A stretch of DNA of 64,000 nt. It comes from Lachnospiraceae bacterium. Lineage in GTDB: Bacteria; Bacillota; Clostridia; Lachnospirales; Lachnospiraceae. The stretch lies in contig SVFN01000011.1 of the NCBI GenBank assembly GCA_015056815.1, positions 57,101 through 121,100 of the forward strand, given 5' to 3'. Made by a program: the position numbers and the translations under genes. Shown here one piece after another: positions 46,736-54,567 of this stretch. How positions within the stretch are numbered: position 1 is the first letter of the stretch; each line of letters starts with the position of its first letter. The notes under the pieces were generated by a model that saw nothing but the letters and a program-made list of their open reading frames with translations, searched no databases and had not been told where the DNA came from.

Positions 46736-47401
46736 TCATTCCACCTCGATACTCTCCTTAAACTCTCCCAAATGTCCGTCTTCCATGACCGCCACATAAT
46801 CCGTCTGGCGTTCTACCTCTGACATAATATGAGTCGTCATCAGAACGCTACAACTCTCATCCCGGATCAGGTTTCGCAGCATATCAAAAAACTCCAGCTT
46901 AAATACCGGATCCATCCCTGCCGTTGCCTCGTCCATCAGGTAGATGCAGGGTTGATACGCCATCGCAAAGGCAATCTGGAATTTCAGCTTTTCTCCACGG
47001 GACATACTTTTATAGGTTCTGTTTTCCGGTACTGCCATATCTTTCATCGCCTGCCCAAAACGTTCCATACTGAAATTCTCATAAAACATTCCAAGCAAAG
47101 AAGCATTTTGTTTCCCTGTCCGGTTATCAAAAAATGCGTGGTCTTCTGATACAAATCCAATCTGCCCCATAGCCTTTACACGGTCTTTTCTGACATTGAT
47201 GCCGTTTACCAGAATGTCCCCATAATATTGGCATTCTTCCTCCAGTATGTAGTTCATAAGTGTGGTCTTGCCTGCTCCGTTTGGTCCGATCAGGCTATAA
47301 ATGAAGCCCGGCTGTAATTCCATGTTAATGTCCTTCAAATGAAATTTTCGTTTCTTTCCTGTGACATTGTAAAATGTCAGCACTGTCCGCTCCTTACTCA
47401 T
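46736..47401 (-). CDS. ABC transporter ATP-binding protein (YtrB-like)
   Basis: The 221-aa protein has Walker A GPNGAGKTTLMNYIL, a signature region YKSMSRGEKLKFQIAFAMA and Walker B YLMDEATAGMDP. It powers an ABC system of the YtrB/BcrA class. It follows the GntR gene by 84 bp and precedes a small membrane protein. In YtrA-type operons the regulator, ATPases and permeases are cotranscribed and induced by cell-wall-active antibiotics; this assignment is by analogy. Confidence 0.9.
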   Translation of the reverse strand: MSKERTVLTFYNVTGKKRKFHLKDINMELQPGFIYSLIGPNGAGKTTLMNYILEEECQYYGDILVNGINVRKDRVKAMGQIGFVSEDHAFFDNRTGKQNASLLGMFYENFSMERFGQAMKDMAVPENRTYKSMSRGEKLKFQIAFAMAYQPCIYLMDEATAGMDPVFKLEFFDMLRNLIRDESCSVLMTTHIMSEVERQTDYVAVMEDGHLGEFKESIEVE

Positions 47402-47485
47402 ACGATCTGTTCTCCTTTTTTAATCAATTCCATCCTGTATCGATCCGCAGCATGATGTACTTGCAAATCACATATTGAGGCACCT

Positions 47486-47860
47486 TTATTTCTCCCCATA
47501 GAGAGCCTGTACCATCTCCACAAATTCCCCACAGTCAAGCCCGGCCTGCTTAGCCTCATCGATGATCTCTCCCAAGCGTTTTTCGAGCATCATAAGCTGT
47601 TTCTCCTTTAAATAGTCCGTGTTATACTCACATACATAAAAGCCTTTACCCGCGACGGAACGGATCAGTCCTTCCTTCTCCAGCTCCTCATAGGCGCGTT
47701 TGGTCGTGATCACGCTGACGCCCAGATCTGCCGCAAGTGACCGTATGGACGGCAACGCCTCTCCCGCTTTTAATTCATTCGTTACAATCGCATTTTTTAA
47801 CTGGTTCACAATCTGTTCGTAGATTGCCAGTGTTCCCTGTGGTAATATGATAATCTTCAT
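47486..47860 (-). CDS. GntR-family regulator, YtrA subfamily
   Basis: The 124-aa protein begins MKIIILPQGTLAIYEQIVNQ and has a winged helix-turn-helix (LPSIRSLAADLGVSVITTKR, AYEELEKEGLIRSV). A short C-terminal helical dimerisation region is typical of the YtrA subfamily. GAGG lies upstream of the ATG. It probably represses the ABC operon in which it lies; the palindrome at 49901-49920 is the best candidate operator. Confidence 0.92.
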   Translation of the reverse strand: MKIIILPQGTLAIYEQIVNQLKNAIVTNELKAGEALPSIRSLAADLGVSVITTKRAYEELEKEGLIRSVAGKGFYVCEYNTDYLKEKQLMMLEKRLGEIIDEAKQAGLDCGEFVEMVQALYGEK

Positions 47861-47880
47861 GCTGACCTCACTTTACACGT

Positions 47881-48075
47881 TTATGTACTTTTCTTTCTCT
47901 TTCCAATCTTTCTGTTTCCGTGCTATCTCTTTCTGTGCTTTCTCTTTTCGCACTTTATCTTTCTTTGCTTTCTTTTTACGAGCTTTTTCTTGCCGAGTTT
48001 TCTATTGCCATTCTCTCTATTGCTGAGTTTTCTCTTTACGAACGTTCTCTTGCTGTTCTTTCTCTTGCCATATTT
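47881..48075 (-). repeat. Purine-rich irregular repeats (minus strand) in ABC operon
   Basis: Nearly 200 bp read on the minus strand as AAGAGAAAG-type purine tracts interrupted every 15-25 bases by GGCAA or GCAC words. It lies in the gap of about 310 bp between the permease (ends 48173) and the GntR gene (starts 47860). A Lys/Arg-rich frame of about 50 codons is open but has no start site, so it is treated as non-coding. The remaining gap shows no promoter of quality. Confidence 0.6.
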
Positions 48076-48172
48076 TTTCAAAACGCTCGGCTAAGCTGAG
48101 CAAATACGGAATCTGTCCACTTAAACCCGGCTCTGTTGATAACAAATAAATCTCACATACGTTTCTTTCAAA

Positions 48173-48889
48173 TCATGTCTTCTCTTTTTTGCTGCTTCCC
48201 TCAAAATACAGTGCTGCTTCCAGTTCACACGTTATAACCTTCCGGTAGCTTAGTGCCAGCGGGAGCTCGATCAAAAGCAGTGCCAAAAACCCGCCGATCT
48301 TCACGGCCAGCAAATCTTTACCATCCAGGATCGTGCCTGCCAGAACACAATGGCAGATTAACGTCGCCGGGATCAAAAATATGATCTGCCAATTATTCCA
48401 GTCAGCACGTTTATTATCCCTGTTTGTTCCTTCCTTCTCCCAGCTGTTGCTTGCAGGTGACAGTATGCTGAGCACAAAGCTGTTTGCCAGATATTCCAAT
48501 ACCAGAAGCACATCATTATTTCCCAAAAGAATGTAACCAATTAATCCGGCGATCGCGATCATCATATGAAGTCCGATCCTGAAATAGTAACCATGATACA
48601 CCATGTTCTTTCTATCCTGTATCGTCATCGGACAAAGATACATGTTCTTGGAAAGTCTGATCGGATGGATTGCTGCAGAAATCAGGATCAGTATCACCGG
48701 CAGAACTAATGCCAGATAAATGATCAGACTCTCTGTTTTATCCAATGATACATTTGCAAACCCCATCCCCAGCCTTGAATAAATCGGAATCATTCCCATA
48801 TATACGATCAGCCAGGAAATCTGATTTTGTTCCTTCCACATTTTCTTCAGTTCACTCCAGCGAAACGCCTTTAAATAATTCCTTACCAT
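48173..48889 (-). CDS. ABC-type membrane permease-like protein
   Basis: The 238-aa protein has about six membrane segments (for example YLALVLPVILILISAAIHPI, IGLHMMIAIAGLIGYILLG, IGGFLALLLIELPLALSYRK). It has a short cytoplasmic N-terminus (MVRNYLKAFRWSELKKMWKE). No soluble domain is present. It follows the ATP-binding gene at 49018-49872 after a long hairpin and is the likely transmembrane partner of that ATPase. The family is poorly conserved and the substrate is unknown. Confidence 0.8.
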   Translation of the reverse strand: MVRNYLKAFRWSELKKMWKEQNQISWLIVYMGMIPIYSRLGMGFANVSLDKTESLIIYLALVLPVILILISAAIHPIRLSKNMYLCPMTIQDRKNMVYHGYYFRIGLHMMIAIAGLIGYILLGNNDVLLVLEYLANSFVLSILSPASNSWEKEGTNRDNKRADWNNWQIIFLIPATLICHCVLAGTILDGKDLLAVKIGGFLALLLIELPLALSYRKVITCELEAALYFEGSSKKEKT

Positions 48890-48908
48890 ACTTTCTCCTT
48901 ATTTTAAG

Positions 48909-49012
48909 TTCCGTAAGAAAACAAATGGTGCTTGACGGCAGAGAACATTCCCTCCTCCGACGCATCCGCGTCTACGTCGTTCATTGTCCTCTGGCACCAT
49001 TTTTTCTTACTG
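48909..49012. repeat. 104-bp imperfect hairpin element
   Basis: The arm GTAAGAAAACAAATGGTGC pairs with GGCACCATTTTTTCTTAC with a small bulge, around a 60-nt middle that holds its own GACGC/GCGTC hairpin. The ends TTCCGTAAG and CTTACTG match the shorter hairpin at 20828-20862. It fills the space between the ATPase stop (49018) and the permease start (48889), so it may be a mobile palindrome or a processing/attenuation structure. Confidence 0.65.
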
Positions 49013-49017
49013 TATTG

Positions 49018-49872
49018 TTAATGCGATTTACCATACCGTTTACTGTAAAAATACATAAACTCCTCGATCGTCGGGTAGTTTATCTGTAGTTCTTTATCAT
49101 AATGGTTCTGCCTGCCATGCTTCACAAGTGCTTTCGCGCCGTAAGGCTTCTCCTCAAGATGTAAGATCCTATCAGGTGGAAGAAGCCGGATCTTATAGCT
49201 CTCCCCGGATACGATCCGGTATCCCTCGCGAAAGCTTTCGATGTCTCCTGCGAAGATCTGTTTCCCGTTCTCCAGATAGATCAGGTAATCCGCCAGTCTG
49301 TCAAGATCCTCCGTCAGATGTGTGGCAAGGATCACGCTCCGCTTCCCGTCTTCCATGAACTCCGTGAGCACCTCCAAAAACTGCTCCCGAAACTGCGGAT
49401 CAAAATTGGCAGTCGGTTCATCCAGGATCAGAAGCTTCGGATCGTGGGAAAGCGCAAATGCAAACTGTGCTTTCAGTTTCTGTCCCTTGGAGAGCCGGCC
49501 GAATCTCTGTTTCGGCTGTAATCCAAAGCGCGAAAGATACTCCTCCATTTTCACTCTGCTGAAACGGGAATAGTATCTGCCGTACTCCTCTGCATTTTCC
49601 ATAAGAGTAAGCCCCGGATCAAACAGTTCTTCTGTCAGGACTGTCCCGATCTCATCATGGATCTCTTTTTCCGTATTCTCATAAAGACTTCCATCAATCT
49701 CCACCCTTCCCTCCTGCGGATAGTACAGTCCCAGAATCAGGTGCAAAAGAGTGGTCTTGCCCGCTCCGTTTAATCCCACCAGTCCGCAGATATATCCTTC
49801 CGGGATCTCGAAAGTAAGATTTTCCAATTGAAATTTACCAAGTCTTTTTGAAACATTTTCCAGTCTGATCAT
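49018..49872 (-). CDS. ABC transporter ATP-binding protein
   Basis: The 284-aa protein (start ATG 49872 after GAGGAGAAG) has Walker A GLNGAGKTTLLHLIL, a signature stretch FGRLSKGQKLKAQFAFALS and Walker B LLILDEPTANFDP. A C-terminal extension of about 75 residues is of the kind seen in YtrB/YhcH-like exporters. It is first in the operon behind the strong promoter at 49913-49941. Its partner is the permease at 48173-48889. Confidence 0.92.
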   Translation of the reverse strand: MIRLENVSKRLGKFQLENLTFEIPEGYICGLVGLNGAGKTTLLHLILGLYYPQEGRVEIDGSLYENTEKEIHDEIGTVLTEELFDPGLTLMENAEEYGRYYSRFSRVKMEEYLSRFGLQPKQRFGRLSKGQKLKAQFAFALSHDPKLLILDEPTANFDPQFREQFLEVLTEFMEDGKRSVILATHLTEDLDRLADYLIYLENGKQIFAGDIESFREGYRIVSGESYKIRLLPPDRILHLEEKPYGAKALVKHGRQNHYDKELQINYPTIEEFMYFYSKRYGKSH

Positions 49873-49900
49873 ACGCTTCTCCTCGCAACTGTTCATCTAC

Positions 49901-49941
49901 TGTATATATCTATATATACACTGTATATACGCATTTGTCAA
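49901..49941 (-). promoter_or_regulatory. Strong promoter with embedded palindromic operator
   Basis: On the minus strand, TTGACA (49936-49941), a 17-bp spacer and TATATA (49913-49918) form a near-ideal promoter. The palindrome TGTATATA(TCTA)TATATACA (49901-49920) covers the -10 region and a further TGTATATA half site lies in the spacer (49922-49929). This layout fits repression by the GntR/YtrA-type protein encoded in the operon. Confidence 0.75.
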
Positions 49942-50145
49942 CCACTTTTTTATGATCAAATAAAACAATTGTAGCTTCTTGCTGACATTGACCCACATTT
50001 TGTAACGGTTCATCCAATGCATATCTTTATGAAACATACTGTTTTCATGCGAACATGACACAGCACATTTCAAAAAGATATGCACTGTTGTGAACAGTTA
50101 CCACATTTTAAGAAAACACAGGATCAGGATCGTTTCCTATAAAGC
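49942..50145. other. Gap upstream of the ABC operon
   Basis: This stretch between the ABC promoter and the ptsI terminator holds AAAAAGATATGCACTG-type AT-rich sequence and the short repeats CATATCTTT/AAAGATATG (about 50022-50088), which are inverted to each other. No gene is recognised. Confidence 0.35.
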
Positions 50146-50194
50146 AAAAAGACACCCCCGCAACACTTTTACAAGTATCGCAGGAGCGTCTTAA
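50146..50194 (-). terminator. Terminator of ptsI
   Basis: A long stem with G-U pairs joins AAGACACCCCCGCAACACTT and AAGTATCGCAGGAGCGTCTT around a short loop. On the minus strand it is followed by TTTTTGC. It lies about 10 bp after the ptsI stop. Confidence 0.85.
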
Positions 50195-50204
50195 CGTTCC
50201 CATT

Positions 50205-51854
50205 CTATGTCCTTTTATTCTGATCCATCCTATTTGTCACATCAATACTGCGGATCTTTTTCCGAAGCGGCAGAATACTTCTCGGATTGACCGAAAGCTC
50301 ATCCACGCCCGTTTTTAAAAACATTTCAGTTAACATTGGATCCGCTCCAAGCTCGCCGCAGATCCCGACCCAGATCTGATGTCTGTGTCCGGCTTCCACC
50401 GTCATCTGGATCAGCTTAAACAAGGCCGGATGATAAGGATCCAGAAATCTCTCCAGATTTGCATTCTGTCTGTCGATCGCGCAGGTATACTGCGTCAGAT
50501 CGTTGGTTCCTATGGAAAAGAAATCCACTTCCTCTGCCAGTTCATCTGCACACAAAGCAGCTGCCGGTGTCTCGATCATAATGCCCGTCTGCATCTGACC
50601 TGTTTCCACACCTTCTTCAGTCAGTTCCCGTCTGCACTCCGCCAGAAGTTCATTGCATTCCCTGACCTCCTTAACGCTTACGATCATTGGAAACATGATC
50701 CCCAGATTGCCGTAGGCGGATGCGCGTAAGATCGCGCGCAGCTGACGTTTGAAGAAATCGTTTCTGGTAAGGCACAGCCGGATTCCCCGACATCCTAACG
50801 CCGGGTTGTCCTCCGGTTTGATCCTCATATAGGAAACCGATTTATCTGCACCGATATCGCAGGTGCGGATAATGACCTGTTTGGGTGCCAATGCCTGTGC
50901 CACTCGTTTATACGCCTGAAACTGTTCCTCTTCCGACGGCTCCGTCTCACTGTTTAAATATAAGAGCTCGGAGCGGAACAGACCGACTCCGTCCGCATCA
51001 TTTTCCAGAACATCTTCAATCTCTGAAGGATCGCCGATATTCGCACACACTTTGATCGTCTTACCGTCGAGTGTCTTATTTTCCTTGCCTTTCAACAGAG
51101 ACAAAAGTGCTTCCTGTTTCTTCCTTTCATCACGCTTTGCGGTCATCTTTTCAAGGAATTCAGGATCCGGATCGATATAAATGCTGGAATGCTCTCCATC
51201 CAGGATCGCAAGTTTTCCCTCCCAGGACTTATCGATCTCTTTACAGCGGATCAAGGCCGGCAGATCCATACTCTTTGCGAGGATCGCCGTATGGCTGTTG
51301 GAACTGCCCTCTCTGGTCACGATCCCTAACAGGATCTTCTGATCAAGCCTTACTGTCTCGGACGGAGTAAGATCTTCTGCCGCCAGGATATAAGGTTCAT
51401 CCCGCATCTCTTCCTCCATCTCCCAGCCGGACAAAACATCTAAAAGTGCATTTTTCAATTCACCGATATCGGTACTTCGCTCACGCAAATACGGGTTTTC
51501 CATCTCCCGAAACATCTGCGCTGTCTTATCAAAACCACTCCAGATCGCATATTCCGCTTTGTAGCCGCGCTGCATGATAAGCTCTTTGCAGGGATCGATC
51601 AGCTCCTCATCCTCGAGCATGAGTTCATGTGCTTCAAAGATCGCTGCGCCATCCTCCCCTGCCGATTTCATTGCTTTTTCGTATAAAATGTGCTGCCGCT
51701 TCTGTACTTCACTTCTGGCATGTTCCAGACGCTCCAGCTCCTTTTCCCGATCCTCTGTCCGGGAATAACTGATCTCATACTTATGTTCTTTTAAGATGCG
51801 GATCCTGCCGATCGCAATACCATCTGAAATTTTGGTACCGGTGGCCACTATCAT
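50205..51854 (-). CDS. ptsI: Phosphoenolpyruvate-protein phosphotransferase (PTS enzyme I)
   Basis: The 549-aa protein has the phosphohistidine swivel motif GSSNSHTAILAKSMDLPAL (active His). The TIM-barrel PEP-binding region carries DGVGLFRSELLYL, NPALGCRGIRL, FSIGTNDLTQY and VGICGELGADP. It passes phosphate from PEP to HPr at the head of the sugar PTS. The start at 51854 follows GGAGAGG; an upstream open stretch to 51932 overlaps the HPr-like remnant. It is slightly shorter than the usual 570 residues. No PTS permease lies in the window. It follows the HPr-like stump and the ABC exporter genes on the same strand. Confidence 0.94.
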   Translation of the reverse strand: MIVATGTKISDGIAIGRIRILKEHKYEISYSRTEDREKELERLEHARSEVQKRQHILYEKAMKSAGEDGAAIFEAHELMLEDEELIDPCKELIMQRGYKAEYAIWSGFDKTAQMFREMENPYLRERSTDIGELKNALLDVLSGWEMEEEMRDEPYILAAEDLTPSETVRLDQKILLGIVTREGSSNSHTAILAKSMDLPALIRCKEIDKSWEGKLAILDGEHSSIYIDPDPEFLEKMTAKRDERKKQEALLSLLKGKENKTLDGKTIKVCANIGDPSEIEDVLENDADGVGLFRSELLYLNSETEPSEEEQFQAYKRVAQALAPKQVIIRTCDIGADKSVSYMRIKPEDNPALGCRGIRLCLTRNDFFKRQLRAILRASAYGNLGIMFPMIVSVKEVRECNELLAECRRELTEEGVETGQMQTGIMIETPAAALCADELAEEVDFFSIGTNDLTQYTCAIDRQNANLERFLDPYHPALFKLIQMTVEAGHRHQIWVGICGELGADPMLTEMFLKTGVDELSVNPRSILPLRKKIRSIDVTNRMDQNKRT

Positions 51855-51903
51855 TTCGCGCACCTCTCCTTCCTGCTGTCTTGCCTGCATTGTCATTTCA
51901 CTT

Positions 51904-52044
51904 TTACAGGCTTTCTCCCATATATTTCTCAATTGCTGCCGTGCATATCTCTTCGTCTTCTCCCTCTACTCTGACGATCACTTCATCTCCCTGGGTGATC
52001 CCATTTCTTCCGCACATTTTCTGTAATCCAGTGCCATCTCTCAC
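51904..52044 (-). pseudogene. HPr (ptsH) C-terminal remnant
   Basis: From GTG 52044 to TAA 51904 the minus strand encodes 46 residues, including TGLQKMCGRNGITQGDEVIV and EGEDEEICTAAIEKYMGESL. This matches the second half of HPr (the GLxxLGxxxGDEIxIxxEGEDE pattern). The first half with the active His15 is missing, and the DNA upstream (52045-52091) does not encode it. It sits where ptsH normally lies, directly before ptsI. It is a deletion remnant unless a short product has a new role. An intact HPr must exist elsewhere if the PTS works. Confidence 0.6.
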
Positions 52045-52091
52045 TCTCCCTTTCTCATAAAGCTTACAAATTCAGAGCAACGTTCTATATA

Positions 52092-53786
52092 CTACTCCAA
52101 ATTTTCCATATTTGCAAGTATCTTTTTTTCTCCCTTTGCAAGAAGCATAACTGTGGTCAGTGCAAGCACGAAAAACACTACTCCGTAAAACACCATGATG
52201 GGAAGCTTCACAAACTCATATAACAAAAAACAGCTTCCTATGACCGCAGCCGATACCAGCATCATAACTGCAAGATTAAAGAATACATTGATGTTACCCC
52301 TCAGCGCACTGTATTCATCGTCCCATTCCACATAGGGTGTCGTACTGTCCAGCCAGATTCCGACCACCATGGCGATCAGATGTGCAAGCAACATAAACAC
52401 TGCATAGATCGCCCCCATAACAAACGGAACGCCCACGTAAAAGCACAGAATGATATCCGTTAAAAGTAACGGCGGATATGTGAATACAAAGCAGACCGCC
52501 GCCTTGGCATAAAGCTGTGTCTCATACGAAACCGGAATATATTTGATCAGAGCCAGATGCTTTCCTTCCCTCGTAAAAGCAGTAGATGCCAGCGAATTTA
52601 ATGCTGTCGCAATGAATGCGATCGTCAGAATGACCATGACAAGTGTCAGATCCGCCCGCTCCTTTCCGGACTGATACAGTGCGATAAATGTTGAAATCGC
52701 TCCCTCCTTTCCTTTCGTATAATGAAACAGCAAAAATGTTCCAAACGGCCAGAGAAGATTCACATAAGCCGTATTGTTGGCAAACGCCTGTGTTCGAAGG
52801 ATTACCCGCAGTTCCTTTTGAAAACTTGCCCTAAATGGTGATCTCTGTTTCAGATCCGCTTCTTTGATTCCCGCTTTTTTGGCAGATCCGAGCGCAGCCA
52901 CCGTATACAGTCCCTCCAGATAAAGTGCCTTCCCCGTAACGTATAACGCTGCGACGAGCAAAGCATTCCCTGCCAGATAGATCAGAAGATACCGGATACT
53001 TCCTGCACTGATCGCCTCCGCCAGCCAGGGCACCGGGAAAAAGATGATATTCAGCGCGCGAAACAGAAAATTGTCGCCACGTACCAGAGATTCCACATAA
53101 TTTTCCACATTGATCTTTCCGATCCCTCTCAGGGAATATAGAAATAAGCCTCCAAAGATCATCAGAAATACCGTGGACATGTTCTGAAAGACTCTGGCGC
53201 TTTTTACCTGTTTGAGCACCGCCGTCAGAACCAGACTAAAAAGTGCCCCGTAGATCATCGGGATCAGCGGGATCAGAAAAACACCGATCAGTGCCGCAAG
53301 GATCCCGACCGGGTGAAGTGCTTCCTGCACACCGACATTGATCCCCACCGCCAGAAAATACCCTACATAAACCGCCGCAAGGATCAAAAATTCCATGGCG
53401 CTTTCCGCCACATATGCATACAGGAATTTGGCCATCATATAAGTATGACTGGGAATGGGCAATGTTACCAGATATTCCCTGTCTGATGAGAAAAACAGAA
53501 TGCTGTAAATGACCATGATCCCAAAGATCATGGAAAATGCCGACAAGATCTGCATTTCAAACAGCATACCGCCTCCAAAATTTTCAACTTCGATCATGGC
53601 TTCTGTCATGACATAGCTTAAAAAGCCGACCACCACCGTGCATGGGAGCATGATCCCCAGGATCGCTGCTGCCGCAAGAATCCGATAGCTTTTCTTTTCC
53701 GGAAGATACATTTCAGCGCTTTTGGCAAACAGTCTGATCATCGTCAGGATCCCGGTATTGTGTTTGCCTTCTCCTGTCCTTGTCAT
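52092..53786 (-). CDS. ABC transporter permease, large two-half type
   Basis: The 564-aa protein has about 12-14 membrane segments in two halves separated by a cytoplasmic loop near residues 300-345 (KAGIKEADLKQRSPFRASFQ). It resembles the fused permeases of ABC-2-type exporters of Firmicutes. Its start codon overlaps the stop of the preceding ATPase gene by 4 bp, so translation is coupled. The substrate is unknown; it may export a peptide or lipid. Confidence 0.85.
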   Translation of the reverse strand: MTRTGEGKHNTGILTMIRLFAKSAEMYLPEKKSYRILAAAAILGIMLPCTVVVGFLSYVMTEAMIEVENFGGGMLFEMQILSAFSMIFGIMVIYSILFFSSDREYLVTLPIPSHTYMMAKFLYAYVAESAMEFLILAAVYVGYFLAVGINVGVQEALHPVGILAALIGVFLIPLIPMIYGALFSLVLTAVLKQVKSARVFQNMSTVFLMIFGGLFLYSLRGIGKINVENYVESLVRGDNFLFRALNIIFFPVPWLAEAISAGSIRYLLIYLAGNALLVAALYVTGKALYLEGLYTVAALGSAKKAGIKEADLKQRSPFRASFQKELRVILRTQAFANNTAYVNLLWPFGTFLLFHYTKGKEGAISTFIALYQSGKERADLTLVMVILTIAFIATALNSLASTAFTREGKHLALIKYIPVSYETQLYAKAAVCFVFTYPPLLLTDIILCFYVGVPFVMGAIYAVFMLLAHLIAMVVGIWLDSTTPYVEWDDEYSALRGNINVFFNLAVMMLVSAAVIGSCFLLYEFVKLPIMVFYGVVFFVLALTTVMLLAKGEKKILANMENLE

Positions 53787-54508
53787 CGCGCGCCTCCTGT
53801 AATCTCAATAAAGATCGTCTCCAGGTCTTTTCCCTCATGTTTCTTTTCCAGATCCTCCACCGTTCCCTGATAAAGATTGTGCCCATGATGGATGATCATG
53901 ATCCGGTCACACAGCTTCTCAGCCACCTCCAGCACATGTGTCGAAAACAATACCGCATTTCCTTTCGCGGCATGTTCTTTCATCATCTGCTTCAGCTCAT
54001 AAGCAGCCGTCGGATCCAGTCCCGTCATAGGCTCGTCCAGGATCCATGCGGGAGGCTCGTGGATCAGGGCTGCGATCACCATGGTCTTCTGACGCATTCC
54101 ATGAGAGTATTCCTTCATCGGGATTCCCAGAGAATCCGTCATTCCAAAACGCTCCGCCAGCTCGTGGATCCGTTCTCTTCTCGCCTCCTTCGAGACATTA
54201 TATAAATCGGCAATATAATTGATGTATTCCGATCCTGTCAGTTGCAACAAAATATCCGGGTTATCCGCCACATACGCAAAACTTCGTTTTGCACTCAGAT
54301 GATCTTTTACGATATCATACCCATTGATCGTGGCTGTCCCTTCCGTCGGCTTTAGGATCCCTGTCAGCATCTTGATGACTGTCGTCTTCCCGGCACCGTT
54401 TGGGCCTGCAAATCCCACGATCTCACCTGGTTTTATTTCAAAGGAAAGTCCGTCCACTGCTTTAAAATCCTTTCCATAAACCATGGAAAGATGCTCTGCT
54501 TTTATCAT
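53783..54508 (-). CDS. ABC transporter ATP-binding protein
   Basis: The 241-aa protein has Walker A GPNGAGKTTVIKMLT, Q-loop region AYVADNPDILLQLTG, signature YSHGMRQKTMVIAAL, Walker B AWILDEPMTGLDP and the switch His in LFSTHVLEV. It energises the permease encoded in the overlapping next gene. AAAAGAG precedes the ATG. The pair stands as an independent two-gene exporter and is distinct from the YtrA-type cluster. Confidence 0.93.
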   Translation of the reverse strand: MIKAEHLSMVYGKDFKAVDGLSFEIKPGEIVGFAGPNGAGKTTVIKMLTGILKPTEGTATINGYDIVKDHLSAKRSFAYVADNPDILLQLTGSEYINYIADLYNVSKEARRERIHELAERFGMTDSLGIPMKEYSHGMRQKTMVIAALIHEPPAWILDEPMTGLDPTAAYELKQMMKEHAAKGNAVLFSTHVLEVAEKLCDRIMIIHHGHNLYQGTVEDLEKKHEGKDLETIFIEITGGAR

Positions 54509-54567
54509 ACTTGGTACTCTTTTCTGTTATTGATGTAATAGCTGCGTCTGGTTTTAACCACCCGCTT

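Noticed and set aside
47881..48075. Lys/Arg-rich minus-strand frame in the purine tract
   Set aside because: No start codon with a ribosome binding site and composition explained by the purine-rich DNA.
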